Shown: positions 6,024-13,974, counted from the first letter of the stretch. The stretch: DNA of 19,381 nt from an uncultured Mycoplasmatota bacterium (GCA_948437815.1 CAOJKG010000010.1:1-19381); one strand, 5' to 3'. Numbers and translations: made by a program. Notes: a model not told the origin generated them from the sequence alone.

Positions 6024-6746
6024 CTAATTCATTTCATAAAATATTATACTAGCCGCTACACCTGCATTTAAAGATTCACAAGTACTAGATATTGGTATAT
6101 ATATTAAGCTATCACACTTATCTTGTAAAGCTTTTTTTACGCCATTGCCTTCATTTCCTATAATAACAGCTACTTTATTTAGAAACGAAGTTTCTTTTAA
6201 ATCTAAACCATTTTCCACATTAGTTCCATATATTTTATAATCTTTATTTTTCAAAGCATCAATAGCATCTTCTAAATTCTGTTTTATAACATTAATATGA
6301 AAAAGCATACCCTCACTTGATCTAATCGTTTTATCATTATATAAATCAACGGTATCAGGGCTAACAATAATTGTGTCAATATTAAAAGCAACGGCACTTC
6401 TAATAATTGTTCCTAGATTTCCTGGATCCTGAATATTATCAAGTAAGCAAACATTACCCTTTATTTCTCTTTCTCTCAATTTTTCACAAACACATATAAC
6501 ATTAGTTCCACTAACTTGATTAGACAATTTTTTCATAATACTATCATTAACTTCATAAAAAGGAATTCCTTCAAAATCAAATAATTTATCTACGGAAATA
6601 ATTTCTCTCACAACACCTTTTATCATAGCTTCATTAAGTAAATGATCCCCTTCAATTAAAAATAAATTATTTAAATCACGATATTTCTTTTCTTTCAATT
6701 TAATCCATTCTTTTACTTTAGGATTTTGCAATGATTCAATTTTCAT
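6024..6746 (-). CDS. SpoU/TrmH-family RNA 2'-O-ribose methyltransferase
   Basis: SAM-dependent SPOUT enzyme that methylates a ribose 2'-OH in rRNA or tRNA. The 240-residue protein has an N-terminal substrate-binding domain (ESLQNPKVKEWIKLKEKKYRDLNNLFLIEG, the L30-like domain of the TsnR/RlmB-type group). The C-terminal domain carries the three motifs: LLDNIQDPGNLGTIIRSA (about 100-117), VIIGNEGNGV (about 190-199) and IPISSTCESLNAGVAASI (about 217-234). The domain set resembles B. subtilis YsgA; the exact target nucleotide cannot be told. It starts with a one-base TAATG overlap with the YgjP-like gene. Confidence 0.92.
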   Translation of the reverse strand: MKIESLQNPKVKEWIKLKEKKYRDLNNLFLIEGDHLLNEAMIKGVVREIISVDKLFDFEGIPFYEVNDSIMKKLSNQVSGTNVICVCEKLREREIKGNVCLLDNIQDPGNLGTIIRSAVAFNIDTIIVSPDTVDLYNDKTIRSSEGMLFHINVIKQNLEDAIDALKNKDYKIYGTNVENGLDLKETSFLNKVAVIIGNEGNGVKKALQDKCDSLIYIPISSTCESLNAGVAASIIFYEMN

Positions 6747-7375
6747 TAATCTCTTAATTCCTTTCTTGCATTTTTATAATTAGGATAATAATATTCTACC
6801 ATATTCCAAAAATTTTTGCTATGATCATGATGATAAAAATGACACATTTCATGTACGATAACATATCTAATTTCATCTCTTGAATATCTTATTAATTCAG
6901 TATTTAAAGTTATAGTGCATAATTTATAATTACACACACCCCATCTAGTTTTCATTTTTCTAAACTTTAAAGTAAATTCAGGCGTAGCAATAATATTCTT
7001 CATTTTATTTACTTCATCAACAAATATTTCTTTTATTTTTAATTTTAAAAATTTATTTATCATTTCTTCATTTTTAGCTATAATTTTACCATCATTAAAT
7101 TCTACTTCATTTGCCATATCATCATAAATCAATTCATATGAATTACCTAAATATCTAAATTCATTAGCTCTTTCTCTTTTCTTTTCTACTTTATTCAACA
7201 TTTTTTCTAAAGAATTATAATTTTTTTCTATTAATTTTAATATTTCTTTATTAGTTATCCATTTATTAGCATTTACACATAAATTTCCTAAATCATCAAA
7301 ACGAAAATAAATATTTTTTATTTTTTTATGATTTACTATTACATTGATTTGTTTCCCACCTAATATTACTTCCAT
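6746..7375 (-). CDS. YgjP-like zinc metallopeptidase (M48/DUF45)
   Basis: Predicted zinc-dependent peptidase of the YgjP/UPF0758-like DUF45 group (PF01863), cytoplasmic. Key features are FRKMKTRWGVCNYKLCTITLN (the family's R-x-x-x-x-W-G-x-C block) and VIVHEMCHFYHHDHSKNFW, with the HEMCH zinc motif and the downstream H-x-x-x-F-W. The end, YYPNYKNARKELRD, also matches the family. I choose the ATG at 7375 (209 residues) because SD AGGTGA (7386-7381) lies five bases upstream; the in-frame GTG at 7384 overlaps this SD. First gene of the trmD operon, with a -10 box only 18 bases from the ATG. Substrate unknown. Confidence 0.88.
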   Translation of the reverse strand: MEVILGGKQINVIVNHKKIKNIYFRFDDLGNLCVNANKWITNKEILKLIEKNYNSLEKMLNKVEKKRERANEFRYLGNSYELIYDDMANEVEFNDGKIIAKNEEMINKFLKLKIKEIFVDEVNKMKNIIATPEFTLKFRKMKTRWGVCNYKLCTITLNTELIRYSRDEIRYVIVHEMCHFYHHDHSKNFWNMVEYYYPNYKNARKELRD

Positions 7376-7392
7376 TTTTTTCACCTATTTAA

Positions 7393-7398
7393 ATTATA
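7393..7398 (-). promoter_or_regulatory. -10 box for the YgjP-trmD operon, ultrashort leader
   Basis: TATAAT at 7398-7393, six bases, SD AGGTGA at 7386-7381, five A, ATG 7375. The predicted start falls on the SD. The -35 region overlaps the serS terminator and is weak. Confidence 0.5.
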
Positions 7399-7400
7399 CC

Positions 7401-7437
7401 TTAATAAAGAAAAAAAGAAAACTTTTAGTTTTTCTTT
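7401..7437 (-). terminator. Intrinsic terminator of serS
   Basis: AAAGAAAAAC (7437-7428) pairs with GTTTTCTTT (7422-7414) with one bulged A, followed by TTTTCTTTATT on the minus strand. It overlaps the serS stop codon. Confidence 0.65.
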
Positions 7438-8714
7438 GGTAAAATTTTTTCTAATCCTCCCATGTAAGGTCTTAGAGCTTCTGGTATCAAAACACTACCA
7501 TCTTCTTGATAATTGTTCTCTAAGAAAGCTATTAAACCACGAGGTGTTGCCAAAACTGTATTGTTTAAAGTTGTAACATAATAATTTCCTTTTTCACCTT
7601 TAGCTCTAATACCTAAACGTCTAGCTTGCGCTTCACCAAGTATTGAGCAAGATCCCACTTCAAAATATTTTTGTTGACGAGGACTCCAAGCTTCAACATC
7701 ACAAGATTTAACTTTCAAATCAGCAAGATCTCCACTACAACATTCTAAAGTACGAACTGGTATATCTAAACTTCTAAAAAATTCTACAGTAAATTTCCAC
7801 ATTTTATTATACCAATCCATTCCCTCTTCAGATTTACACAAAACAACCATTTCTTGTTTTTCAAATTGATGAACTCTATAAAGACCGCGTTCTTCTAAGC
7901 CATGCGCTCCAACTTCTTTTCTAAAACAAGGAGAATATGAAGTTAAAGTTATAGGAAGTTCTGTTTCCTTAACAATTTGATCTTTAAATTTACCTATCAT
8001 AGAATGCTCACTAGTACCAATTAAGAATAAATCTTCTCCTTCAATTTTATACATCATCGCATCCATTTCTGCAAAAGACATAACTCCTGTTACAACATCA
8101 CTTCTAATCATAAAAGGCGGTACACAATAAATAAAACCTTTATTAATCATAAAATCTCTTGCATAGCTAAGCATTGCACTATGAAGTCTGGCAATATCAC
8201 CCATTAAATAATAAAAACCATTACCACTAGTTCTACCAGCACTTTCTTTATCTAAACCATTTAATTTTTCACATATTTCAGCATGATAAGGAATTTCATA
8301 ATTTGGTACAATAGGCTCTCCAAATTTTTCTATTTCAACATTTTCATTATCATCTTTACCTATAGGTACACTATCATCAATAATTTGAGGAATAGCCATC
8401 ATTTTCTTCTTTATTTCTTCACTTAAAGTTTCTTCTAAAACTTCTAGTTCTGCAATTTTAGTATCCATATTAGCTATTTCTACTTTAAGAGCATTTGCTT
8501 CTTCAATTTTTTTATCGCGCATTAATGAACCTATTTCACTACTTTTCTTATTTTTATCAGCTCTAATATTATCTGCTTCAGCTTTTGCTTCTCTAAATTT
8601 AATATCAAGCTCATAAACTTCATCTACTAAAGAAAGTTTCTCATCTTGAAATTTCTTTTTAATATTCTCCTTTACTAATTCTTTGTTTTCTCTAATTAAT
8701 TTAATATCTATCAT
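7425..8714 (-). CDS. serS: Seryl-tRNA synthetase
   Basis: Class II synthetase that charges tRNA-Ser. The 429-residue protein starts with the tRNA-binding helical hairpin (MIDIKLIRENKELVKENIKKK, long charged coiled coil to about 110). The catalytic core follows, with motif 2 CFRKEVGAHGLEERGLYRVHQF (about 264-286) and motif 3 in the form TLNNTVLATPRGLIAFLENN (about 380-400), then QEDGSVLIPEALRPYM. Motif 3 has NNTVLATPR in place of the common NGSxLAxxR, but the class II arginine is kept. The ATG overlaps the stop of the HD gene in ATGA, so it is translationally coupled and under the same serine T-box leader. Confidence 0.97.
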   Translation of the reverse strand: MIDIKLIRENKELVKENIKKKFQDEKLSLVDEVYELDIKFREAKAEADNIRADKNKKSSEIGSLMRDKKIEEANALKVEIANMDTKIAELEVLEETLSEEIKKKMMAIPQIIDDSVPIGKDDNENVEIEKFGEPIVPNYEIPYHAEICEKLNGLDKESAGRTSGNGFYYLMGDIARLHSAMLSYARDFMINKGFIYCVPPFMIRSDVVTGVMSFAEMDAMMYKIEGEDLFLIGTSEHSMIGKFKDQIVKETELPITLTSYSPCFRKEVGAHGLEERGLYRVHQFEKQEMVVLCKSEEGMDWYNKMWKFTVEFFRSLDIPVRTLECCSGDLADLKVKSCDVEAWSPRQQKYFEVGSCSILGEAQARRLGIRAKGEKGNYYVTTLNNTVLATPRGLIAFLENNYQEDGSVLIPEALRPYMGGLEKILPKKN

Positions 8715-9205
8715 TTTAAAATCCTTCTTTCTAAATCTTCAATTAATTTTATATAAGCTTTAATATATTTATTTCTAATTCTATCAAAATTAGTTTTATC
8801 TAATTCTTCAAATCTATTCAAATTCATATTATCAAGCAAATCAGCTATTTTTACTTTTTTAGCAAGTATATTATCACTTTTAATTAATCTATCAATATAT
8901 TTATCATAATCTCCTAAATCATTAGTTAAAAGCTGTAATGTATCAACTATATCTTTGCTAAAACCCAAAGCAATTAAATCATCAAAAGTAAAACTTGTAT
9001 CTTCAATAATATCATGAAGTAAAGCCACACATTTTCCTTTATCTTCCTTAAAACTTTCCGAGACATTATTTAAATGTCTTATATAAGGATATCCAGCCTT
9101 ATCTTTTTTATCCTTAAAAACTATTAAAGTTAGCATATTAGCTTTTGCTAACTCATCTAATCCTTGTAAATGAATAATTTTAGCTACATTTAGATAACTA
9201 TCCAT
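8711..9205 (-). CDS. Small HD-domain protein resembling the (p)ppGpp hydrolase domain of RSH enzymes
   Basis: A 164-residue stand-alone HD protein. It aligns to the hydrolase half of RelA/SpoT and to MESH1-type small hydrolases: AGYPYIRH (metal His), ALLHDIIEDT (HD plus the catalytic ED pair), a helix with DDLIALGFSKDIVDTLQLLT, and KVKIADLLDNM (the last metal Asp and the Asn). Thus the residues corresponding to H53, H77-D78, E81-D82, D144 and N148 of the streptococcal Rel enzyme appear present; ADRLHNM is changed to ADLLDNM. No synthetase domain follows. Hydrolysis of (p)ppGpp is therefore plausible but another phosphohydrolase substrate is possible. It is the first gene after a serine T-box leader, with SD AGGAGGA, and overlaps serS. 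Confidence 0.82.
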   Translation of the reverse strand: MDSYLNVAKIIHLQGLDELAKANMLTLIVFKDKKDKAGYPYIRHLNNVSESFKEDKGKCVALLHDIIEDTSFTFDDLIALGFSKDIVDTLQLLTNDLGDYDKYIDRLIKSDNILAKKVKIADLLDNMNLNRFEELDKTNFDRIRNKYIKAYIKLIEDLERRILK

Positions 9206-9217
9206 ATAATTCCTCCT

Positions 9218-9414
9218 AAAAATAAAACCACAAAACTTGCAAGGAGCAAATTCTGCGGTACCATCCTTTATATTACTCTAATTCTTAACGCGAATGAAAC
9301 GGGAATAATTAGTTCCACTAAAGAGTAGATTTCTTATATATTTTTAGTTTATTTTCACCAACCATAAACTCTCTGTAAAAAAATTTTATAATACTTATCT
9401 CTTTTAAGCTTTGC
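9218..9414 (-). promoter_or_regulatory. Serine T-box riboswitch (specifier UCU)
   Basis: tRNA-sensing leader in front of the HD gene and serS. Read on the minus strand: Stem I is closed by AAGAG (9403-9399) and CTCTT (9325-9321); the specifier TCT (9329-9327), a serine codon, is followed by the usual purine A. An AGAG motif and a GGTTGGTGAAAA distal loop lie within Stem I. Stem III is CTAATT / AATTAG. The T-box proper is AAAGGATGGTACCGC (9264-9255 region) and AAGGA can pair with TCCTT (9245-9241) to form the antiterminator. The competing terminator is a 14-bp stem (9259-9246 with 9240-9227, three G-U pairs) followed by TTTATTTTT. Uncharged tRNA-Ser should allow read-through. Confidence 0.93.
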
Positions 9415-9420
9415 ACTTAT

Positions 9421-9449
9421 AATATATCACAATTTAATTATTTAAACAA
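9421..9449 (-). promoter_or_regulatory. Promoter of the T-box/HD/serS operon
   Basis: TTGTTT (9449-9444), 17 bases, TATATT (9426-9421), with an extended TG at 9429-9428. The start near 9414 places Stem I at the 5' end of the RNA, as expected for a T-box. Confidence 0.65.
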
Positions 9450-9465
9450 GTATTTTAGCATTCTT

Positions 9466-9502
9466 TAAAATAAATAAAAAGAGAAAGTTACTTCATACTT
9501 TC
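9466..9502 (-). terminator. Terminator of the suf operon after sufU
   Basis: GAAAGT (9502-9497) pairs with ACTTTC (9488-9483), followed on the minus strand by TCTTTTTATTTATTTT. Short stem but strong U tract; overlaps the sufU stop. Confidence 0.55.
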
Positions 9503-9913
9503 CAAAATAGCTTTCTCTATGCCTCTAAATGGTAGAGTTGCACACGTTTTTCTATTGCCTTGTTTATATATATCATTATATACTATTGCTTCATTTAAAA
9601 CTTCAGCATTAAAATCATTTCCATCAGTCATATTATAAAATTCTTTTATATATTTTAGCGCTTCATTTTTGGTTTTGCCTATTAAATTATTAATCATAAT
9701 TGAAGTAGCTGATATAGATATCGCACAAGCTTCTCCTTCAAATGTAATATCTTCGATTTTATCACCTTTAAATTTCACATAAATGTCAATATTATCTATA
9801 CAAGAAGAATTAGCTGTGTTTGTTTTTTTATAAGCTTCTTCATCACTTCTTTTTCTATTTGTTGGATGCATATAGTTTTCCATAATAATTTCTCTTTTTG
9901 TTTCTTGATCCAT
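9488..9913 (-). CDS. sufU: SufU-type iron-sulfur assembly protein / sulfur relay
   Basis: Zinc-bound IscU-like protein that accepts sulfur from SufS and passes it to the SufBCD scaffold. The 141-residue protein keeps the three cysteines: SSCIDNID (about 37-44, with the partner Asp two residues after the Cys), GEACAISISATSIM (about 61-74), and RKTCATLPFRGIEKA (about 121-135). The insertion typical of SufU over IscU (TDGNDFN) is present. Its ATG follows the sufS stop directly with no gap, so the two are coupled. Last gene of the operon; a terminator and an unrelated T-box leader follow where sufB is found in many Bacilli. Confidence 0.94.
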   Translation of the reverse strand: MDQETKREIIMENYMHPTNRKRSDEEAYKKTNTANSSCIDNIDIYVKFKGDKIEDITFEGEACAISISATSIMINNLIGKTKNEALKYIKEFYNMTDGNDFNAEVLNEAIVYNDIYKQGNRKTCATLPFRGIEKAILESMK

Positions 9914-11110
9914 TTATATCATCTCTTTTACTATTTTATCATAATCACTTAAAAGTTCTACTAAATTGTCTATTTCCTCAAATGTATTATAAAAATACAA
10001 ACTAACCCTAACCGTATTTGTAACACCTACACTAGATTTCAATATTTTAGCACAATGATTACCTGCTCTAACGCAAATATTATATTTATTTAGATAATAA
10101 GCAACGTCTTGACTAAATACTTTATCTACATTAAATGCTACAATTCCACTATCACTTTCAATATTTATAACATCAATATATGGAATATGAATTAACTTAT
10201 CTATTAAATATTTTCTTAAAGAATGTTCTTGCTCGCCAATTTTATCATAACCAATATTTTCAATATATTTAATAGCCTCCGCGAGACCTATAACACCAGC
10301 TATATTTTGAGTACCAGCTTCCAATCTTGTTGGTAAAGGCTTATAATAAGTTTCAGCTGGACTATCAAAAGATTCATTCATTCCACCGCCTAAATTTATA
10401 GGTTCTAAATGTTCCAACAACTCTTTTTTACCATATAAAACTCCAACTCCTGTTGGCCCACACATTTTATGAGCCGAAAAAGCTAAAAAGTCTACATCCA
10501 AATCTTGAACATCTGTTTTCATGTGAGGCACCATTTGAGCCCCATCTAAAACAACAAAGATATTATTATCATGCGCATGCTTTGTAATCTCTTTTATAGG
10601 TCTTGCATCTCCTATAACATTTGTAACTCCAGCTATAGATATTACTTTAGTTCTAGAAGTTATAGCTTTTTTAACATTATCCATTGTTACATAGTAATTA
10701 TCATCAAGCGGAATATAATTTACAACAATACCTATTTTTTTCACTAAATTAAACCAAGGCAAAACATTAGATGCATGCTCGCTTGTTGTAATTAGCACTT
10801 CATCTCCAGCCTCTAAAAGATTTTCAAAGAATCCTTTAACAATCCAATTTAAACCTTCTGTAGCACCAGAAGTAAATACTATTTCTTCTAAAGATTTAGC
10901 ATTAATAAAATTCTTAACTATTTCTCTAGTATTTTCATAAGCTTGATCTACTTTAAATGATAAATCATAATCCCCTCTATGAGCATTAGCAGAATAATTT
11001 ATATAATAATCATTCATTGCATCAATAACACTTTTAGGTTTCAAACTAGTCGCACTATTATCAAGATAAATAATATCTTGTGTTAATAATGGAAAATCTT
11101 CTCTATTCAA
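9914..11110 (-). CDS. sufS: Cysteine desulfurase SufS
   Basis: PLP enzyme that removes sulfur from cysteine and hands it to SufU. Signatures: YLDNSATSLKP near the start, NAHRGDYDLS, VFTSGATEGLNW, TSEHASNVLPW, the PLP lysine in AFSAHKMCGPTGVGVLYGK (about residue 218), TRLEAGTQNIAG and the catalytic cysteine loop RAGNHCAK (usual form GHHCA). I choose the TTG at 11110 (398 residues): the perfect SD AGGAGGTGAT ends at a normal distance before it, whereas the in-frame GTG at 11119 lies inside that SD. The start overlaps the end of sufD by 8 bases (TTGAATAG). Confidence 0.93.
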   Translation of the reverse strand: MNREDFPLLTQDIIYLDNSATSLKPKSVIDAMNDYYINYSANAHRGDYDLSFKVDQAYENTREIVKNFINAKSLEEIVFTSGATEGLNWIVKGFFENLLEAGDEVLITTSEHASNVLPWFNLVKKIGIVVNYIPLDDNYYVTMDNVKKAITSRTKVISIAGVTNVIGDARPIKEITKHAHDNNIFVVLDGAQMVPHMKTDVQDLDVDFLAFSAHKMCGPTGVGVLYGKKELLEHLEPINLGGGMNESFDSPAETYYKPLPTRLEAGTQNIAGVIGLAEAIKYIENIGYDKIGEQEHSLRKYLIDKLIHIPYIDVINIESDSGIVAFNVDKVFSQDVAYYLNKYNICVRAGNHCAKILKSSVGVTNTVRVSLYFYNTFEEIDNLVELLSDYDKIVKEMI

Positions 11111-11777
11111 ATATATCACCTCCTAAATTTAAAAATTCTAATTCTATATTTTTCATATTATGTTTTAAAAAACTATTTGTAAGCATCTTCCGAGCATTAT
11201 TCTTATCAAGTCCCAAACTTTCTAAATAAAATAATTCTTCTTTATTAAAACTACCAATTGCAACCAAATGATTAGCACTAACTTCATTGGTATCTATTTT
11301 CATAACCGGACTAATTTTAATTGTATCATTTTCATTTTTAATAAGACCTTTTAAATTCTCAATAAGCTCATTATCCTTAGTATCCTTTTTTACATAGCCA
11401 TTACATATTATATCAAGATTACTATCATTATCTATATTCATACCTCTAATATCTAATATTGCTTTGCTACTATTACCCAACATATTTATATTGACTGTAA
11501 CTTTATTTTTATTATTATTTAAGATAAGCATATTTAAATTTAATTTAACATTATTTAACAGTGAAAAGCTGATATTATAATCACATTCACTTTTTTTGAT
11601 AAGATATAAATCCAAATTGCTATTATCCTCTAATTCTATATTAAATTCTTTATTAATATTATTAATATCATGTAATATAACATTTCCTTCTATATTTATA
11701 ACTACATTTTCATTTAATTCTAAGTTGTACTCACCAGAAGTTATTTTTTTATCCTCTACCACTAATAGTCTATTCAT
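11103..11777 (-). CDS. sufD: Short SufD-like scaffold protein
   Basis: Partner of SufB and SufC in the Fe-S scaffold complex. At 224 residues it is about half the usual SufD length (about 430). What remains is a beta-strand-rich middle matching the SufBD beta-helix and the conserved C-terminal block: PVMKIDTNEVSANHLVAIGSFNKEELFYLESLGLDKNNARKML, which corresponds to the SufB/SufD signature with ASH (here ANH) and the LFYL-S-G motif that docks SufC. The N-terminal helical domain is missing. I choose the ATG at 11777, inside the end of sufC (8-base overlap ATGAATAG), with SD AGGTAG; the frame is open to 11816 but that region lies within sufC. Could also act as a merged SufB/D-like subunit. Confidence 0.82.
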   Translation of the reverse strand: MNRLLVVEDKKITSGEYNLELNENVVINIEGNVILHDINNINKEFNIELEDNSNLDLYLIKKSECDYNISFSLLNNVKLNLNMLILNNNKNKVTVNINMLGNSSKAILDIRGMNIDNDSNLDIICNGYVKKDTKDNELIENLKGLIKNENDTIKISPVMKIDTNEVSANHLVAIGSFNKEELFYLESLGLDKNNARKMLTNSFLKHNMKNIELEFLNLGGDIFE

Positions 11778-12522
11778 GATTTTCACTACCTGCAATAGCA
11801 TTTGACCTAAAACCATGTTTTTCTATTAAACTAACAAGATCTTTGCTTCCAGTTTTAATAATTTTACCATCATTTATAATCGAAACTTTATAATCTTCAA
11901 AATATTTTAAAATATCAGCATGATGGGTAACAATAAGCATAGTAGGCTGATACATATCATAATATTTTTTTAAAAGTTCACCTACCACTTTCAAGGCATC
12001 AACATCTAGACCAGAATCAATTTCATCTAAAATAATAAATTTTGGCTCTAACATAAATAAATGTAACAATTCATTTTTCTTTTTTTCTCCACCACTCATA
12101 TTAAAATTAATATCGCGATGCATAAATTCTTTTGGAAGTCCAACTAATTTACATACTTCTGTTAACTTTTTTTGGAATGCAAACACATCTACCTTTTTTC
12201 CGTTTATTTCACCAATAATACTTCTAAGTAACTCTGCATTAGTAATACCCTCAATTTCTGTAGGATTCTGTCCTAGCAAAAAAAAGCCTAATCTTCCTAT
12301 TTCTGTAGGAGTTAAATCATTTAAAAGTTTGCCATTATTCTTTATTACGCCACTTATTATTTCATAATCTGGATGATGCATTAAAGCTTTACATATTGTG
12401 CTTTTACCAGTTCCATTAGGTCCCATTAAAACCATAATTTCACCATTATCTATATTTAAATTAAAGTCATTTAAAATTTCTTTTTCTTGAGCTTTAACAA
12501 CTAAATTTTTAATTTCAAGCAT
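11770..12522 (-). CDS. sufC: Fe-S assembly ATPase SufC
   Basis: ABC-type ATPase that drives the SufBD scaffold. 250 residues. Walker A GPNGTGKST (about 34-42), Q-loop LLGQNPTEIEG with the SufC-type insertion, signature FNMSGGEKKKNELLHL (about 142-157), Walker B KFIILDEIDSGLDVDAL (about 163-179) and switch histidine TMLIVTHHADIL. The DEIDSGLDVDAL form and the MSGGEKK signature are diagnostic for SufC. First gene of the operon; SD GAGGAGGTGA is strong. Confidence 0.97.
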   Translation of the reverse strand: MLEIKNLVVKAQEKEILNDFNLNIDNGEIMVLMGPNGTGKSTICKALMHHPDYEIISGVIKNNGKLLNDLTPTEIGRLGFFLLGQNPTEIEGITNAELLRSIIGEINGKKVDVFAFQKKLTEVCKLVGLPKEFMHRDINFNMSGGEKKKNELLHLFMLEPKFIILDEIDSGLDVDALKVVGELLKKYYDMYQPTMLIVTHHADILKYFEDYKVSIINDGKIIKTGSKDLVSLIEKHGFRSNAIAGSENHE

Positions 12523-12539
12523 AATTCTTCACCTCCTCT

Positions 12540-12563
12540 ATTTTACCATATTATCGCTTAATT
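12540..12563 (-). promoter_or_regulatory. Promoter of the suf operon, ultrashort leader
   Basis: TAAAAT at 12545-12540 with an extended TG at 12548-12547; a TTTAAA-like -35 lies 16 bases upstream. The -10 abuts the SD GAGGAGGT, and ends 18 bases before the ATG at 12522. Confidence 0.5.
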
Positions 12564-12570
12564 TAAAACT

Positions 12571-12604
12571 CAAAAATAAAACAAGAATTCTACTTTAATT
12601 CTTG
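12571..12604 (-). terminator. Terminator after the 282-residue unknown gene
   Basis: CAAGAATT (12604-12597) / AATTCTTG (12589-12582) 8-bp stem, 7-base loop, then TTTTATTTTTG on the minus strand. Confidence 0.75.
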
Positions 12605-13438
12605 CTTTTTCTTTTCTAACAATAAAATAGCTTGATTTACATCAACATTAGCATTATTTTCACTATTAAATCCTGTTATTGTATAAACTCCATCCTTTAA
12701 CACTACAACTACAGGTTTTCCATCACTTTCTTGATTAATACTACCCAACTGATAACTGCAAACTAAACCATTTAATAAAGCTACTTCATCAAGTTTAACC
12801 CCTTTTTTGCTATAATCTTCAAAATCAGATACTTTTTGCCAAATACTAATTACAGTTCTACACTCGCTTCTATCAAATGAACTTTGATATTTTATAAAAT
12901 TTCTTCGATAAAATTTAATAATATCTTTGATATCCATACTTTTATTAAACAAACACATATATTCTTGTTCTAAAATAAAAGGACACTCCATAGGAAGACT
13001 TAAATAAAACACTTTGCCTGTATCCTTAAAATGAATTTCCAACTCCATATTATGATTAGAAAAACGTTCCACAAATATTCTATTTTTAAAAATAATAATG
13101 CATTCAACTAAAGCAAGCTCATCTTGAGGATAAAAAGATTGTAAAGCAAATTGTAAAGACACTTCATCATTAAATAGTCTAAACTTATCTCCTTCTAAAA
13201 TCAAATTAAATGTACCAACTGAAGTTTTTATTAAAAATGTTGCTTCAGTAATTAAATTGTAATATCCATTTTTTGAAATAAGATCAATATCAAAAGTATT
13301 AATTTTAAAAATCCTTTTCAAAATAAAAGAAGCTGCTTTAAATACTCCTCCAAATTGTGTAGAGATTAAGTTAAATATATCACTGTTCATATGCTTCGCT
13401 ATAGCAATATTCTTATTTACTGTATAATATAAATTCAT
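12590..13438 (-). CDS. Unrecognised 282-residue protein
   Basis: Soluble-looking protein without signal peptide. The N-terminal 60 residues include a hydrophobic stretch (FGGVFKAASFILKRIF), then a strand-rich region (about 60-155: TFLIKTSVGTFNLILEGDKFRLF, LALVECIIIFKNRIFVERFS, MELEIHFKDTGKVFYLSLPMECPF). A helical section around DIIKFYRRNFIKYQSSFDRSE follows, and near the end another strand pair (GKPVVVVLKDGVYTITGFN) and a short helix (NQAILLLEKKKQELK). I do not recognise the family. It has a strong promoter (TTGACT-17-TATAAT), SD AGGAGA and its own terminator, so it is a single-gene unit between the suf operon and another unknown gene. Confidence 0.75.
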   Translation of the reverse strand: MNLYYTVNKNIAIAKHMNSDIFNLISTQFGGVFKAASFILKRIFKINTFDIDLISKNGYYNLITEATFLIKTSVGTFNLILEGDKFRLFNDEVSLQFALQSFYPQDELALVECIIIFKNRIFVERFSNHNMELEIHFKDTGKVFYLSLPMECPFILEQEYMCLFNKSMDIKDIIKFYRRNFIKYQSSFDRSECRTVISIWQKVSDFEDYSKKGVKLDEVALLNGLVCSYQLGSINQESDGKPVVVVLKDGVYTITGFNSENNANVDVNQAILLLEKKKQELK

Positions 13439-13480
13439 TATTAGAAATCTCCTATCAATAGCATTCTAATGAATATCTAA

Positions 13481-13509
13481 ATTATACCCTCTAAATATTA
13501 TAAAGTCAA
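13481..13509 (-). promoter_or_regulatory. Sigma-A promoter of the 282-residue unknown gene
   Basis: TTGACT (13509-13504), 17 bases, TATAAT (13486-13481). The -35 lies within the T tract of the preceding terminator. Confidence 0.8.
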
Positions 13510-13545
13510 ACAAAAATATGTTACTTATTACCTTGTAACATATTT
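13500..13545 (-). terminator. Terminator after the 140-residue unknown gene
   Basis: AAATATGTTAC / GTAACATATTT, a perfect 11-bp stem (13545-13535 with 13524-13514) with a 10-base loop, followed by TTTGTTTGACTTT. It overlaps the stop codon of the gene. Confidence 0.75.
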
Positions 13546-13943
13546 AATAAATCAATTTTAAATTTATCTTTAGAAGCATTAGCTTTTGATATCATTATAC
13601 CTTTATATGTTGTAAGTTCACTCATATGACCTTCAAGTAATATTTCTGTTGGTGTAATAGTCTCTAACATAACAGTTCCTTCTTTTTTATAAACTGTATA
13701 AAATAATTTTACTTCTCCATGAACAGCTGCAAACATCTTATCACTAGGTAACTTAAGTTCATATTTACTAGTGCCATCTTTTTTATTAGTACTAATAAGT
13801 TCCCCAACAAAATTACCATTTCTAAGAGCAGGATAATAATCAAAATTTAATTTTTTAAAAGCTAACATATTATACTTTTTTAAAGCTCTCTCTAATTTCT
13901 TAAACTCATTTTCATTAATATAATCTAAAACATAACCCTTCAT
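13521..13943 (-). CDS. Unrecognised 140-residue protein
   Basis: Soluble protein, no signal peptide. A helical start (ENEFKKLERALKKYNMLAFKKL) is followed by a strand-rich part: GNFVGELIST, TSKYELKLPSDKMFAAVHGEVKLFYTVYKKEGTVMLETITP, and a final helical end (KDKFKIDLLNMLQGNK). I start at the ATG at 13943 because GGGGG lies 8 bases upstream; a TTG at 13949 is possible but closer to that site. The gene has a consensus promoter and an 11-bp terminator, so it is probably well expressed on its own. I do not recognise a family. Confidence 0.75.
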   Translation of the reverse strand: MKGYVLDYINENEFKKLERALKKYNMLAFKKLNFDYYPALRNGNFVGELISTNKKDGTSKYELKLPSDKMFAAVHGEVKLFYTVYKKEGTVMLETITPTEILLEGHMSELTTYKGIMISKANASKDKFKIDLLNMLQGNK

Positions 13944-13974
13944 AATCAAAACCCCCTATTTCAATTACGAATAC

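Noticed and set aside
11596..11805. Open frame on the plus strand within sufD
   Set aside because: No SD or promoter, hydrophobic low-complexity product, and it is antisense to a recognised gene.
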